Source: Acidobacteriota bacterium
Lineage (GTDB): Bacteria > Acidobacteriota > Terriglobia > Terriglobales > SCQP01
Reading direction: 5' to 3'
Assembly: GCA_021826505.1 (NCBI GenBank)
Contig: JAKAZV010000001.1
Span: forward strand, 1-34,474
Length of the DNA: 34,474 nt
Position 1 is the stretch's first letter, and every line of letters begins with the position of its first letter. A program made the position numbers and the translations under genes. Of the stretch, positions 5,660 to 15,122 are shown piece after piece. The notes under the pieces are model-generated. The model did no database searches and had not been told where the DNA came from. It worked only from the letters and a program-made list of their open reading frames with translations.

Positions 5660-6904
5660 GTGCCGCGCGCGCCGCAGCTTGAATGTAGTTTGAGCGAAGC
5701 CCGCGAAGGCGTACGCGCGCTCTGCCGGGAACGTCCCGAACCGGTAAAAGCAGAATCCGTGCCCCTGGCCGCGGCCGCGGGCCGCTATCTGGCCGCACCC
5801 ATAGACGCCGACCGCGACCAGCCGCCGTTTGATCGTTCCCTGCGCGACGGCTACGCCGTGCGCGCTTCTGAAGTGCGCCCGGGGCAACCTCTGCCTGTGC
5901 GCGGGTTGGTGGCGGCCGGCCAGGAGGCCGCGCAGTTACCCCCTGGCGCTTCGGTCGAAATCATGACCGGCGCGGCCGTGCCCGAGGGCGCGAACGCGGT
6001 CTTGATGCTGGAGCATGCGGAAGCGCGAGCGGAGGGCATCATCCCCAGCCGTTCGATCAGTTCCGGCGAGAATATTGCGCCGCGGGGCAGTGAAGCCCGC
6101 GCCGGCGATGCCATTCTTGCACCCGGCCAAATGATTTCCGCGATGGGCGCGGCTTTACTGGCGGCGCTGGGGTATGCCATGGTTCCGGTCCGGGAACGGC
6201 CGCAGGTCGCGATACTCTCAACCGGCAATGAGGTTGTTGAGGCGGAGAACCATCCCCAGCCAACCCAGATCCGCAATTCCAATGGCCCGGCTCTGGCGGT
6301 GCTGGTGGAACAGTCCGGAGGATTGGCCTGGCGGCTGCCGATCATTCGCGATGAGATCAAGGAGTTGCGGCAAGCCCTGCGTGATACCGCCTGCGCGCCG
6401 CTGATCCTCATCACTGGAGGAGTTTCCCGCGGCCGTTTTGATCTGGTGGAAGAGGCTCTGCTCGAAATCGGAGCCACGATCATTTTCGACGCGGTCAGAA
6501 TTCGCCCCGGCCGGCCGGCGGTATTGGCAAAGTTGCCGGGAAACAACGGCAATGCACCCCGGTTGGCATTCGGGTTGCCAGGGAATCCGATCAGCGCCAT
6601 GCTGGGCTTCAGATTATTGGTGCAGCCGGCGCTGGCCTGGCTGGCCGGGGCGGACGAGCGCGCCTGGGATTGGCCCGGACGGGAATGTTGGCTGGCCAAT
6701 GCCTGGCACGGCTCGGCCAGTAACCTGACACAGTTTTTACCTGTGCGTGGCATCAGGCATGGAGACAAAAACCTGATGGAACTGGTTCCGTACCATGGTT
6801 CCGGCGATCTGACCGCCGCGTCCCGGGCCGAAGGCTGGATCATGATTCCGGAAAACACGGAAAATCTGCCGTCCTCCAGCCCGGTACAATTTGTTCCATT
6901 CTAA
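5660..6904 (+). CDS. moeA: Molybdopterin molybdenumtransferase MoeA
   Basis: A 414-aa protein that inserts molybdate into adenylylated molybdopterin, the last step of molybdenum cofactor synthesis in the cytoplasm. Family marks include FDRSLRDGYAVRA near residue 57 (consensus FDNSAMDGYAVR), EIMTGAAVPEGANAV, STGNEVV, QIRNSNGPAL, and GGVSRGRFDLVEEAL, in which Arg replaces the usual Val and acidic residue. GLPGNPISA and a small C-terminal beta domain follow. Length fits the family. I used the GTG at 5660. No ribosome binding site is visible and the TTG at 5690 is an alternative, so the start is uncertain. Molybdoenzymes often serve anaerobic respiration, which fits the adjacent FNR-type regulator, but no molybdoenzyme gene is in the window. 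Confidence 0.95.
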   Translation: MPRAPQLECSLSEAREGVRALCRERPEPVKAESVPLAAAAGRYLAAPIDADRDQPPFDRSLRDGYAVRASEVRPGQPLPVRGLVAAGQEAAQLPPGASVEIMTGAAVPEGANAVLMLEHAEARAEGIIPSRSISSGENIAPRGSEARAGDAILAPGQMISAMGAALLAALGYAMVPVRERPQVAILSTGNEVVEAENHPQPTQIRNSNGPALAVLVEQSGGLAWRLPIIRDEIKELRQALRDTACAPLILITGGVSRGRFDLVEEALLEIGATIIFDAVRIRPGRPAVLAKLPGNNGNAPRLAFGLPGNPISAMLGFRLLVQPALAWLAGADERAWDWPGRECWLANAWHGSASNLTQFLPVRGIRHGDKNLMELVPYHGSGDLTAASRAEGWIMIPENTENLPSSSPVQFVPF

Positions 6905-6934
6905 AATCGAGTCAGATTTTCAAAAGCAAGGATC

Positions 6935-7861
6935 ATGGCAGAGGAAATCATTGATCTGCGGCATTTTCGCTCGCGTCAGCTCGATCCGCTCTGGAACGAG
7001 CAGGCCCGGGAATGGCGCCGCGATCTGCGCTGGGATTACGCCAGCACTCTGACCCTGGTGCGGCAATATGTGGAAAGCCGTCTGCTCTCGGGCTATGTAC
7101 TGACCGGCAACGGACGCGAACCCCTGGGCTACGGCTTTTTTATCTATGATTCCGGCAAAGGCATTATCGGAGATCTGTATATTCGCCCCGAGATGAGGAC
7201 CGAGGCTCGCTCGAACCGTTTGCTGGAGGCTATGCTGGAAACCCTGCAATCCACTCCCGGCCTGCGGCGGATTGAGGCGCAGATCATGCCGTATCAGCCG
7301 GCCGAACTGGAACTGGTCTTCCGCGCCGCCGGCTTTGCGGCTCACCGGCGCAAGTTCATGGTTCAGCCGCTCGAAGCCGCGCCGGCTGACAGCCCGGTCC
7401 AGGGGCTTGCACCCTGGTCGGGCGAAGCCATGGATGCCGCCGCCCAATTGATTGTGGAGGCATATACCGGCAGCGTGGATGCCGTCATTAATGATCATTA
7501 CCGCACCCGGGCCGGAGCCGTGCGATTTTTGCACAATCTGGTGCGTTTTCCGGGCTGCGGATTCTTTGATACCGGCGCTTCCTGGATGGCGATGGGGACG
7601 GACCGGCTGAGGGGCCTGATTTTATGTTCCCGGGTCATGCCCGACGTGACTCATATCACCCAACTCTGCGTCTGGCCTGGCGCCCGGAGGCAAGGTCTGG
7701 GCTGGCAGCTTCTGCTACAAGCACGCGTCGCATTGTGCCGCAGCGGCTGCCAGGCCTGGTCCCTGACGGTCAGTGCGGAAAATTCCGCCGCCTTGCGGTT
7801 ATATGAAAGGTTTGGGTTCGATACCCTGCGCGAATTTGATGCTTATGTCTGGGAGCGATGA
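6935..7861 (+). CDS. Tandem GNAT-family N-acetyltransferase
   Basis: A 308-aa protein starting at ATG 6935, with AAGG five nt upstream. It appears to hold two GNAT folds. The N-terminal one (about 1-125) has a weak acetyl-CoA site (DLYIRPEMRTEARSNRLLEA). The C-terminal one (about 150-308) has the conserved core LCVWPGARRQGLGWQLL and the end motif ENSAALRLYERFGF. The layout resembles mycothiol synthase MshD and other double-GNAT enzymes, but the substrate cannot be told from sequence. It follows moeA by 30 nt and may be cotranscribed. It is cytosolic, with no signal peptide. Confidence 0.85.
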   Translation: MAEEIIDLRHFRSRQLDPLWNEQAREWRRDLRWDYASTLTLVRQYVESRLLSGYVLTGNGREPLGYGFFIYDSGKGIIGDLYIRPEMRTEARSNRLLEAMLETLQSTPGLRRIEAQIMPYQPAELELVFRAAGFAAHRRKFMVQPLEAAPADSPVQGLAPWSGEAMDAAAQLIVEAYTGSVDAVINDHYRTRAGAVRFLHNLVRFPGCGFFDTGASWMAMGTDRLRGLILCSRVMPDVTHITQLCVWPGARRQGLGWQLLLQARVALCRSGCQAWSLTVSAENSAALRLYERFGFDTLREFDAYVWER

Positions 7862-7885
7862 CCGAAGAACCTGGCCGCGTAATCT

Positions 7886-10800
7886 TCAATCGGCGAAAGC
7901 GTGGTCGAGCAAAGCCTGCTGTTCTTTCTGGTGGCGGCGGAGCGAGCCGGTCGCGGGGCTGGCCGCTTCCGTCCGTCCGATATATTGAATATTGCCTTTG
8001 TGCAGCGCCGGCCAGCGCTGGGTCACATAATTCCAGGCGCCCATGTTCTCAGGTTCTTCCTGAACCCAGCGATATGCTGCCTCCTGGGGAAATCCAGACA
8101 GGGCGGATTTGAGGCTGGTCTGCGGCCAGGGATAGAGCAGTTCCACCCGCACGATCGCGGTCGTTGAATCGTTGCGTTCCCGGCGCCGGGCAGCGAGTTC
8201 GTAGTAGATTTTGCCGCTGCACAGCAGCACCCGGCGGCAATGGGCATCCAGAACACTCGTTTCGGTTTCACGCAGCACAGGCGCAAATCCCGACTGAATG
8301 AATTCGGGAAGGGAACTCGCCGCGGCAGTTGAGCGCAACAGACTTTTAGGCGTAAAGATCACCAGCGGCCGGCGGGTTTCAGGGGCGGAAGCGCCGGAGA
8401 GCCCCTGGCGGCGCAGAAGATGAAAATACTGGGCCGATGTGGTGCAGTTGGCAATGCGCAGATTGTTTTCCGCGCAGAGTTGTAAAAATCGCTCCGGCCG
8501 GGCGCTTGAATGTTCCGGCCCCTGGCCTTCATAGCCGTGCGGCAAGAGTAAAGTGATGCCGCTGGTGCGGCCCCATTTCGAATAAGCCGCGGCCAGAAAC
8601 TGGTCAATCATGACTTCAGCGCCATTGGCAAAGTCGCCGAACTGGGCCTCCCATAAAACCAGAGCCGTGGGATGAATGGTGGAATAGCCATATTCAAAGC
8701 CGAGAGCGGCTTCTTCCGAAAGCAGGCTGTCGTGGACGGCGAAATCGGCCTGGCGCCCGGGCAGGTGTTCAAGCGGAGTGTACAAATCGCCGCTATGGTA
8801 GTCGGCCAGAGTGAGATGGCGCTGGCTGAAGGTGCCGCGGGCGGTGTCCTGCCCGGTCAACCGGATGGGCACTCCATCGAGGAGCAGACTGCCAAAGGCC
8901 AGCGATTCGGCCAGGGCCCAGTCCACGGCTTGGGCATCGGTCACCGCCCGCGTGCGCTTTTCCAGCCAGGGTTTCAGCTTGGGATGAATGACAAAGCCTG
9001 CGGGCGTCGCAGCCAGGCCGCGGGCAATTTCGCGCAGACGATCCGCCGGCACGGCCGTGACCGGAGCCGCGGATGGCGAAGCATGCGGGGCCGCTAAGCC
9101 GGCGGTGTGTGGCGCCGCGGAAGAGGCCGGGTGCGCGGCGGGACGAGCGTCAAGCTTGTCGCGTTCGGCCGTTAAGATGGCATCCGCTTCCCCGGGCGCC
9201 AGAATTTTTTCGCGCTCCAGTTGTGCGGCATAAATGGCGCGGGGCGTGGGGTGGCTTTCAATATTGCGATAGAGAACCGGCAGGGTCAGGCTGGGATCAT
9301 CGCCTTCATTATGACCGTGGCGGCGATAGCAGACGATATCCACCACGACGTCGCCGTGGAATTCGTTGCGATAGTCGAAGGCCAGATGCAGGCCGCGCGC
9401 GACCGCTTCGGGGTCATCGCCATTGACATGGAAGATGGGCGCCTGCACCATGCGGGCCACGTCGGTGCAGTACAGGCTGGAGCGGGCCGCGCCCGGGGCG
9501 GTGGTAAAGCCAATACGGTTGTTGACGATGATGTGCAGGGTGCCGCCTACGGCATAGCCATCCAGTTGCGACAGGTTCAGGGTCTCCGCGACCACGCCCT
9601 GGCCGGCAAAGGCGGCATCGCCATGAATCAGCACCGGCAGCACGCGGCGGCCCGCCGCGTCATCCAATAATTCCTGGCGCGCTCGCGCCGCGCCTTCCAG
9701 CATGGGATCCACCGCTTCCAGATGGCTTGGGTTGGGCGCCATCCAGAGCCGCATTTCGCGATCCTGGCCGCGGTAAATGCCTTCGGCGCCGAGATGATAT
9801 TTGACGTCGCCCGAGCCCTGCACGCTTTCAGGATCGATATCCTCGAAGCGGGAAAGCATGGCCGCCATGGACTGGCCGATGATATTGACCAGCACATTCA
9901 AACGCCCGCGATGGGCCATGCCAAGCAGCACTTCTTCCATGCCCTCGGAGGCGGCGCGCGCCAGCAGGCCGTCGAGCGCGGGTATCAGGCTGTCGGCGCC
10001 TTCCAGGGAAAAACGCTTATGGCCGATATAGCGCGAATGCAGCAGCCGCTCGAAGGCTTCCGCGGCGGAGAGTTTTTCCAGCAGCCGGCGTTTTTGCGGC
10101 GCGGCCAGCGGCCAATGACCCTGCGCCGGCTCCAGCCGGCGCTGCAGCCAAAGCCGCCGGTCCAGATTTTGAATATGCATGTACTCGCAGGCCAGGGTGC
10201 CGCAGTAGGTGGCGCGCAGGACATTTAAAATGGTCCGCAGTGTCTGCATCGGCGGGCCGGTCTCGGCGGGCTCGCCGGATAGAGAAGTCAGGAATTTACG
10301 GTCGTAATCCCACAGGCTCAGCCCGTAATGGCCGGGATCGAGTTCGGGATGCTCGGGCGCGGCCGTGGCCAGCGGATCCAGTTGCGCCAGCAGATGGCCC
10401 CGCACCCGGTAGGCATGCACAAGCTGCAATACCGCCGCCTGCTTGCGCACGGCTTCAAGATCATGGCCGCCGAGGCCAATGGCCCCCGGGGAGGCGTCAC
10501 GCGACCAGCGTACGGCATGGAAGGGAAGATCGAGCTGGCGGAAGAGGTTCTCGTGAAAATCATCTTCGCCGAGCAGCAAGGCGGAGATGGTGGCCAGGAA
10601 TTCGCCCGATTCGGCGCCCTGCAGAATGCGGTGGTCGTAGGTGCAGGTCAGGCTCATGACCTTGCCCACGCCCAGGGCATGCAGCGTGTCTTCCGGCATG
10701 CCTTCAAAGCCGCTGGGGTATGCCAGTGCGCCGGCGGCGATGATGGCCCCCTGGCCCGGCATCAGACGCGGCACCGAGGCCTGGGTGCCCAGAGTGCCGG

Positions 10801-11530
10801 GATTGGTCAGGGTCATGGTCGCGCCGCGCAAGTCGGCCGGCGCCAACTGGCCCTGCCGGGCGCCTTGAATCAGGCGGTCGGTTTCAGTGACGAAATCGGA
10901 AAAATTTAAAGTTTCGGCCTGATGCAGCACCGGAACCAACAGCGTGCGTCCGCCGCCGCGAGCCGCCACATCCACCGCCAGTCCAAGGTGCACATGCCCT
11001 GGATCGAGGCGGGCCGGCTGACCCTCCCATTCGCCATAGGCGCGATTCATGGCGGGATGCCGCTGCAGGGCCCGTAAAATGGCCCACGCCAGAATATGGG
11101 TCAACGACAGCTTGCGCCCGCGCGGCGCCAGTTGCTGGTTCAGCAAGCGCCGATTCTCCTCGGCCAGCCGCATGGGAATTATGCGCTGGGAAGTCGCGGT
11201 TGGAACCGCCAGACTGGCGGCCATGTTCAGGGCAATACGCGCGGCGGCGCCCCGGAGGGGTTCGGGACGGGCTTCAGCGCCGGGTTCCTGGGGTGATTGA
11301 ATCACGCCCACGCCCGGCGCCGCTCCTACGGCGGACAGGGCCGGTATAGAGCCGGCCTTATGCCCATTGGTCGTCCCGGCCAGGGCTGCTTCAAAAGCCT
11401 CACGCCAGCTTGAGGGCACGGCCTGCGGATTGCTGGAAAAGTCGCGAAACAGCTCTTCGGCAAATCCTTCGTTCGGCCCTAATGCCGCTAAATAGGCGCG
11501 AATGCGATCGTCTAAATTTACGCTTGCCAC
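7886..11530 (-). CDS. kgd: Kgd-type 2-oxoglutarate dehydrogenase/decarboxylase (E1 with fused E2 catalytic domain)
   Basis: A 1214-aa protein from the GTG at 11530; longer versions would run into the divergent ubiX gene. Residues 1-50 match the short N-terminal segment of E1o/Kgd (GPNEGFAEELFRDF). An Ala/Pro linker follows. Residues about 95-330 are an E2 succinyltransferase catalytic domain with DHRILQG at 299-305 and no lipoyl domain. The rest is a thiamine-diphosphate E1 (HGDAAFAGQGV, NLSQLDGYAVGGT, APIFHVNGDDPEA). This order is that of mycobacterial Kgd (about 1230 aa), which converts 2-oxoglutarate to succinyl-CoA with lipoylated partners, or to succinic semialdehyde. No E3 or separate E2 gene is nearby. 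It fits with the isocitrate dehydrogenase gene at 24687-25676 in the TCA cycle. Confidence 0.95.
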   Translation of the reverse strand: MASVNLDDRIRAYLAALGPNEGFAEELFRDFSSNPQAVPSSWREAFEAALAGTTNGHKAGSIPALSAVGAAPGVGVIQSPQEPGAEARPEPLRGAAARIALNMAASLAVPTATSQRIIPMRLAEENRRLLNQQLAPRGRKLSLTHILAWAILRALQRHPAMNRAYGEWEGQPARLDPGHVHLGLAVDVAARGGGRTLLVPVLHQAETLNFSDFVTETDRLIQGARQGQLAPADLRGATMTLTNPGTLGTQASVPRLMPGQGAIIAAGALAYPSGFEGMPEDTLHALGVGKVMSLTCTYDHRILQGAESGEFLATISALLLGEDDFHENLFRQLDLPFHAVRWSRDASPGAIGLGGHDLEAVRKQAAVLQLVHAYRVRGHLLAQLDPLATAAPEHPELDPGHYGLSLWDYDRKFLTSLSGEPAETGPPMQTLRTILNVLRATYCGTLACEYMHIQNLDRRLWLQRRLEPAQGHWPLAAPQKRRLLEKLSAAEAFERLLHSRYIGHKRFSLEGADSLIPALDGLLARAASEGMEEVLLGMAHRGRLNVLVNIIGQSMAAMLSRFEDIDPESVQGSGDVKYHLGAEGIYRGQDREMRLWMAPNPSHLEAVDPMLEGAARARQELLDDAAGRRVLPVLIHGDAAFAGQGVVAETLNLSQLDGYAVGGTLHIIVNNRIGFTTAPGAARSSLYCTDVARMVQAPIFHVNGDDPEAVARGLHLAFDYRNEFHGDVVVDIVCYRRHGHNEGDDPSLTLPVLYRNIESHPTPRAIYAAQLEREKILAPGEADAILTAERDKLDARPAAHPASSAAPHTAGLAAPHASPSAAPVTAVPADRLREIARGLAATPAGFVIHPKLKPWLEKRTRAVTDAQAVDWALAESLAFGSLLLDGVPIRLTGQDTARGTFSQRHLTLADYHSGDLYTPLEHLPGRQADFAVHDSLLSEEAALGFEYGYSTIHPTALVLWEAQFGDFANGAEVMIDQFLAAAYSKWGRTSGITLLLPHGYEGQGPEHSSARPERFLQLCAENNLRIANCTTSAQYFHLLRRQGLSGASAPETRRPLVIFTPKSLLRSTAAASSLPEFIQSGFAPVLRETETSVLDAHCRRVLLCSGKIYYELAARRRERNDSTTAIVRVELLYPWPQTSLKSALSGFPQEAAYRWVQEEPENMGAWNYVTQRWPALHKGNIQYIGRTEAASPATGSLRRHQKEQQALLDHAFAD

Positions 11531-11657
11531 CCTTCCAGTATAGCGAGGGCGAAGATGTGAAGAAGCGAAGAAGCAGAGTAAAGAATGGGTCGGGCGGGTG
11601 GGTACGATTTGAGTGCGCGCAGAGCAATATCGTCTGGAAGCGATAAAATACAAGCCA

Positions 11658-12284
11658 ATGGCAACGGCGGATTCCCAAACCCTGATCCTGGCGCTGACCG
11701 GCGCCAGCGGCATCGCGCTGGGCCGCATGGCCTTGCAATACCTGGCTGCCGATGCCAGGGTGGGCCATATTTACCTGGTAATTTCCGATCACGGCCGGCG
11801 GGTGATGTGGGAAGAACTGGGCGAGCGTCCCGCCAGCGGCCAATCTCTGCCGGATTTTCTGCTGTGCGGCGGCATCGGACGGGAAAAAATCGAATGTCTC
11901 GATCCGCGCGATATCGGCGCCGCCATCGCCAGCGGCTCTGTTGCCCATCAAGGCATGCTGATTCTGCCCTGCAGCATGGGTACGCTGGCCGCCATATCGC
12001 ACGGATTATCCGATAACCTGATCGAACGCGCGGCCGATGTTTGCCTGAAGGAGCGCCGGCGTCTGGTGCTGGCGATTCGGGAAACTCCGTTCAACCTGAT
12101 CCATCTGCGTAATATGCTGGCCGTAACCGAGGCGGGCGCAACCGTTTTCCCCATCATGCCCGCATTTTACGACCGCGCGGTCACGCCCGAAGACGGCATG
12201 CGGCAGTTTGTGGCGCGGGTGCTGGCACATTTCCAGCTTGACCCGGCCGGGATGTTTCGCTGGCCGGGCGGCGAAGCAAAATGA
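11658..12284 (+). CDS. ubiX: Flavin prenyltransferase UbiX
   Basis: A 208-aa protein that makes prenylated FMN, the cofactor of UbiD-type decarboxylases. It has the N-terminal ALTGASGIALGRMAL flavin loop, LPCSMGTLAAISHGLSDNLIERAADV in the middle region and LAIRETPFNLIHLRNM near the C-terminal third, all typical of UbiX. The ATG at 11658 fits the family's N-terminus; the GTG at 11613 would add an unlikely tail. No strong ribosome binding site is visible. It is divergent from kgd across about 127 nt. No ubiD is in the window; ubiE at 15363 suggests a link with quinone synthesis. Confidence 0.93.
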   Translation: MATADSQTLILALTGASGIALGRMALQYLAADARVGHIYLVISDHGRRVMWEELGERPASGQSLPDFLLCGGIGREKIECLDPRDIGAAIASGSVAHQGMLILPCSMGTLAAISHGLSDNLIERAADVCLKERRRLVLAIRETPFNLIHLRNMLAVTEAGATVFPIMPAFYDRAVTPEDGMRQFVARVLAHFQLDPAGMFRWPGGEAK

Positions 12285-12305
12285 TGCGATGCGGGTGAAA
12301 CCGCT

Positions 12306-13256
12306 TCAGGGCTTCAGGATGATTTTGCCGTAACTGGCGCGGCTTTCCAGCAGGCGGTGAGCCTCGGCGGCTTCGGCCAGCGGATATACGGCGCCGATCA
12401 CAGGCTGAACCTTTTTACGGCGGGCATATTCCAGCAGTTCGTCCATGGCCATGGAAACCGCTTCCGGCGATTGCAGCAGGCTGCGGAGATGCAGCGCGTG
12501 GACACTCAAGCTGTTGGCAAACAACTGGCCCAGATGCAATTGGCCGGGGTCGCCGCTGAGGGCTCCATAGACGATTAAACGGCCCAGCGGCCGCAGGAGC
12601 TCCAGATCGGCGGCCAGGGTGGCGCCACCGACACTTTCGAGAATAATGTCAATGCCGTCTCCGCCCGACTGCTCGCGCACGGCATCGCGGTAGTTGTAAT
12701 CGGAGCTTTCGATGACGTGCTCCAGGCCGGACTGGCGCAGCCACTCGGCTTTTTCCGCGCTGCTGGTGATGCCGAAAATTTCGGCTCCCATCTGGCGGGC
12801 CAGTTGCGCCGCGGCGGTGCCAACGCCGCCCGCGGCGGCCTGAATCAGCAGCTTTTCATCCGGTTTCAGGTCCGCCATCCAGAGCGCGTAATACGCCGTA
12901 AGATAGGTGACGAGAAAACCCGCCGCCTGTTCGGCGCTGAGCTCGGTGGGGTAGGGAAAAGCGAGAGCGTCGGGCACCAGGGCGTACTCGGCATATCCGC
13001 CCCGCTCGACAATGCCCATAATGCGCTTGCCCTGGTGAGCGCCGGAGACCGCAATGCCGGACACCTCCAGCCCCGGGACAAACGCAGGTTGCGGGCCGCC
13101 GGGATAACGGCCGGTACGCATCATGCAATCGGCGAAGTTGACCCCGATCGCCTCAACTTTGACCAGCCCGAAGCCAGGCTCCGTGGCGGGCGTGGGTGCT
13201 TCGCTATACTTGAGTACTTCGGGACCGCCGTAAGACTCAACTGTGATGACCTTCAT
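12306..13256 (-). CDS. Quinone oxidoreductase-like zinc-free MDR family protein
   Basis: A 316-aa protein from ATG 13256, preceded by GAAAGG. It has the N-terminal GroES-like fold (VKVEAIGVNFADCMMRTG, PGLEVSG) and a Rossmann domain with AAAGGVGTAAAQLA for NADPH binding, then DIILESVGG and a C-terminal HRLLESRASYGKIIL. The zinc-ligand pattern of alcohol dehydrogenases is absent. These features match the QOR/zeta-crystallin branch of medium-chain dehydrogenases, which reduce quinones or enoyl compounds with NADPH. The exact substrate is unknown. It is convergent with ubiX, with 21 nt between the stops. Confidence 0.9.
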   Translation of the reverse strand: MKVITVESYGGPEVLKYSEAPTPATEPGFGLVKVEAIGVNFADCMMRTGRYPGGPQPAFVPGLEVSGIAVSGAHQGKRIMGIVERGGYAEYALVPDALAFPYPTELSAEQAAGFLVTYLTAYYALWMADLKPDEKLLIQAAAGGVGTAAAQLARQMGAEIFGITSSAEKAEWLRQSGLEHVIESSDYNYRDAVREQSGGDGIDIILESVGGATLAADLELLRPLGRLIVYGALSGDPGQLHLGQLFANSLSVHALHLRSLLQSPEAVSMAMDELLEYARRKKVQPVIGAVYPLAEAAEAHRLLESRASYGKIILKP

Positions 13257-13487
13257 GCCGCGCCTTTCCTGAAACCGAATGTTTTCAACCACAAACGTTC
13301 ATTGTAAGCTGGGGTTCGCGATGGAAGCAAAGGAATCCTGCATGAGCCTGGCGGAAAAAGCTCAAAAGCCCCCGCGGGCACGGGTTTGCTTATGGAGCTG
13401 AAACCCATTCCGACACCGGCGGATGCGGGCGCCATCCGGGCCGGCGTGTCCCTTGCGCCTAACTCGCCAACCCGACGGAAAAAAGTC

Positions 13488-13877
13488 ATGATTTTTTTGT
13501 TGATTCTCATTGCCGTGCTGCTGGAGGCTTCGGCGCAGCTTTTATATAAAGCCGGAGTCAACCAGCTCCCCCCTCCCTCGGCGCCGCTTTGGCATTTGCC
13601 CGCGCTCTGGGACTTTACCTGGAGCGCGCTGGGAAACTGGCGCGTGCTGCTGGGAATCGGGCTATATATACCTGAAGTGATTCTTTGGTGGGCGATTTTA
13701 TCCAAAGTGGAGGTGAGCTATGCTTTTCCGCTCACCAGCATGAGCTATGTGCTGCTTTTGTTGATGGCGAAGTTCTTTTTGCACGAAGACATCCCTCTGG
13801 AGCGCTGGCTGGGCGCTCTGGCGGTGGTGACGGGTGTGTTTCTGATTACCCGTTCCGCCGGCGCCAGCCGGCATTAG
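13488..13877 (+). CDS. Small four-helix EamA/SMR-like membrane transporter
   Basis: A 129-aa protein from ATG 13488 behind GGAAAAAAGTC; longer in-frame starts would add a hydrophilic tail. Four hydrophobic helices are visible. The first, LLILIAVLLEASAQLLYK, carries a membrane Glu as in SMR transporters. The third and fourth (VSYAFPLTSMSYVLLLLMAK, WLGALAVVTGVFLIT) resemble ArnE/ArnF flippase subunits. It could export small molecules or flip a lipid-linked sugar, probably as a dimer. No partner gene is adjacent. Confidence 0.8.
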   Translation: MIFLLILIAVLLEASAQLLYKAGVNQLPPPSAPLWHLPALWDFTWSALGNWRVLLGIGLYIPEVILWWAILSKVEVSYAFPLTSMSYVLLLLMAKFFLHEDIPLERWLGALAVVTGVFLITRSAGASRH

Positions 13878-13926
13878 GATCCGTAATTTTCCCGGCTGAA
13901 TAGCTGAAATGGGTTAGCGTAAAGGT

Positions 13927-15114
13927 ATGCAAAAGTCCGGCTTTCGAAGGTGGCTGGTGATCATTTGCCTGAGCCTGGGGTGGGCATTGGGTTGCGTTTC
14001 ATTGTGCCAGGGACAGGAAGCCTATCCAAGCTGGCAGACGCAGGCTCCGCCTCTGACTCCTACCCCAAAGCCAGATACCGGCGCAACACCCCAGCTCATT
14101 GGCCCGCCGACGCAGACCATCCGCGCGGCCGTGAACCTGGTGGATATTCCCGTGCTGGTGCTGAATAAGCGGGGCAATGCGGAATTAGGTTTACAGGCGG
14201 GAAATTTCAGAGTGGAGGACGATGGCCATGTGCAGAAGCTGGTGGCCTTCGATAACGAAGCCCGTCCGGTATCCATCGCCATCATCATTGACACCACCGA
14301 ATATGCGGCTGTGGAACAGGCCAAACGCTCCGCCTTGCTGCTGGCGAATATGGTGGTGGGCGCAAAGGGCCGGGCCGCGATTTTTGTGGCCGGAAACGAT
14401 ACCCGACAGGTATTGAGTTTTACCGGACGCAAACGGGCCATCATTGAAACTTTGCGATCGCTGAAGGTTGGACCTAAAGGCAACGACATTACCGAAGCCC
14501 TGACGCTGGCGGTGCTGCGGATTTCTCATCAGCCGATCGCGCGCCAGCGCGCAATTCTGGTGATCAGCCGGCAGAATCCTTCGGGCAATGAATATGCCAA
14601 GGCGATCGTGCAGGCCTCCATGTCGAATGCGACACCGGTGTTTAGAATCAAGCCCAACCGGTACAAAGCGCATCGCGTGAACCCGTATTCGCCCTCGGAA
14701 CATGGCACCGGCCCGGGATCAAGCCGGGTCATACATCCAGCTTCTCCCATTGGCCGGAATGGCGCACCGGAGGCGTGTTCCTCGTGCAATGCCAATTTTG
14801 GCCCCACCATTGAACTGGCTGCCAAGGGCGCCAAAGCCGGGGTGATGACCATTTTGGGGCATTTCATCAAGCTGCGCGGCTGGAGCTACGCCTATGCCAC
14901 CGGCGGTTTGAGCTATAACGCCGGCAGCAACCGCGATTTTGACCGGAAACTGGCGAGCATCGGCAATGCATTACGGGCGTTTTATCAGCTCTACTACACT
15001 CCCGTGCTGGGTCCGGTGGCTGAAGTGCATCTGGTGAAGGTGAAAGTTTATGGAGCCGGCAAAGTCCGGCAGATCGCCTATCGGCATACCTATGTGGGCG
15101 TCCCCGGCACGTGA
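13927..15114 (+). CDS. Exported VWFA-related protein of the acidobacterial type
   Basis: A 395-aa protein with a signal peptide (residues 1-30, core VIICLSLGWALG) and a Pro/Thr-rich linker. The domain starts near LVDIPVLVLN and contains the FRVEDDGHVQKLVAFD lead-in that marks the VWFA-related acidobacterial family. In most members the metal site reads DTSGSM-like; here residues 122-126 are DTTEY, so the DxSxS metal motif is lost. A Cys pair (CSSC) and a Gly/Ser/Pro-rich insert occur in the C-terminal half. Function is unknown; family members are exported, many copies occur per acidobacterial genome, and a binding role is assumed. AAAGG sits very close to the ATG. Confidence 0.88.
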   Translation: MQKSGFRRWLVIICLSLGWALGCVSLCQGQEAYPSWQTQAPPLTPTPKPDTGATPQLIGPPTQTIRAAVNLVDIPVLVLNKRGNAELGLQAGNFRVEDDGHVQKLVAFDNEARPVSIAIIIDTTEYAAVEQAKRSALLLANMVVGAKGRAAIFVAGNDTRQVLSFTGRKRAIIETLRSLKVGPKGNDITEALTLAVLRISHQPIARQRAILVISRQNPSGNEYAKAIVQASMSNATPVFRIKPNRYKAHRVNPYSPSEHGTGPGSSRVIHPASPIGRNGAPEACSSCNANFGPTIELAAKGAKAGVMTILGHFIKLRGWSYAYATGGLSYNAGSNRDFDRKLASIGNALRAFYQLYYTPVLGPVAEVHLVKVKVYGAGKVRQIAYRHTYVGVPGT

Positions 15115-15122
15115 AAAGATCC

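Noticed and set aside
5411-5887. A 158-aa minus-strand frame across the tRNA
   Set aside because: It runs antisense through tRNA-Ala and the start of moeA, with no recognisable domain.
11531-11728. Longer N-terminus for kgd, starting at 11728
   Set aside because: It would overlap the divergent ubiX gene, and the added residues do not match the family. Homology begins right at the GTG at 11530.
13257-13487. Possible riboswitch upstream of the small SMR/EamA transporter gene
   Set aside because: I looked for guanidine-type (ykkC) hallmarks because of the SMR link, and none is present.
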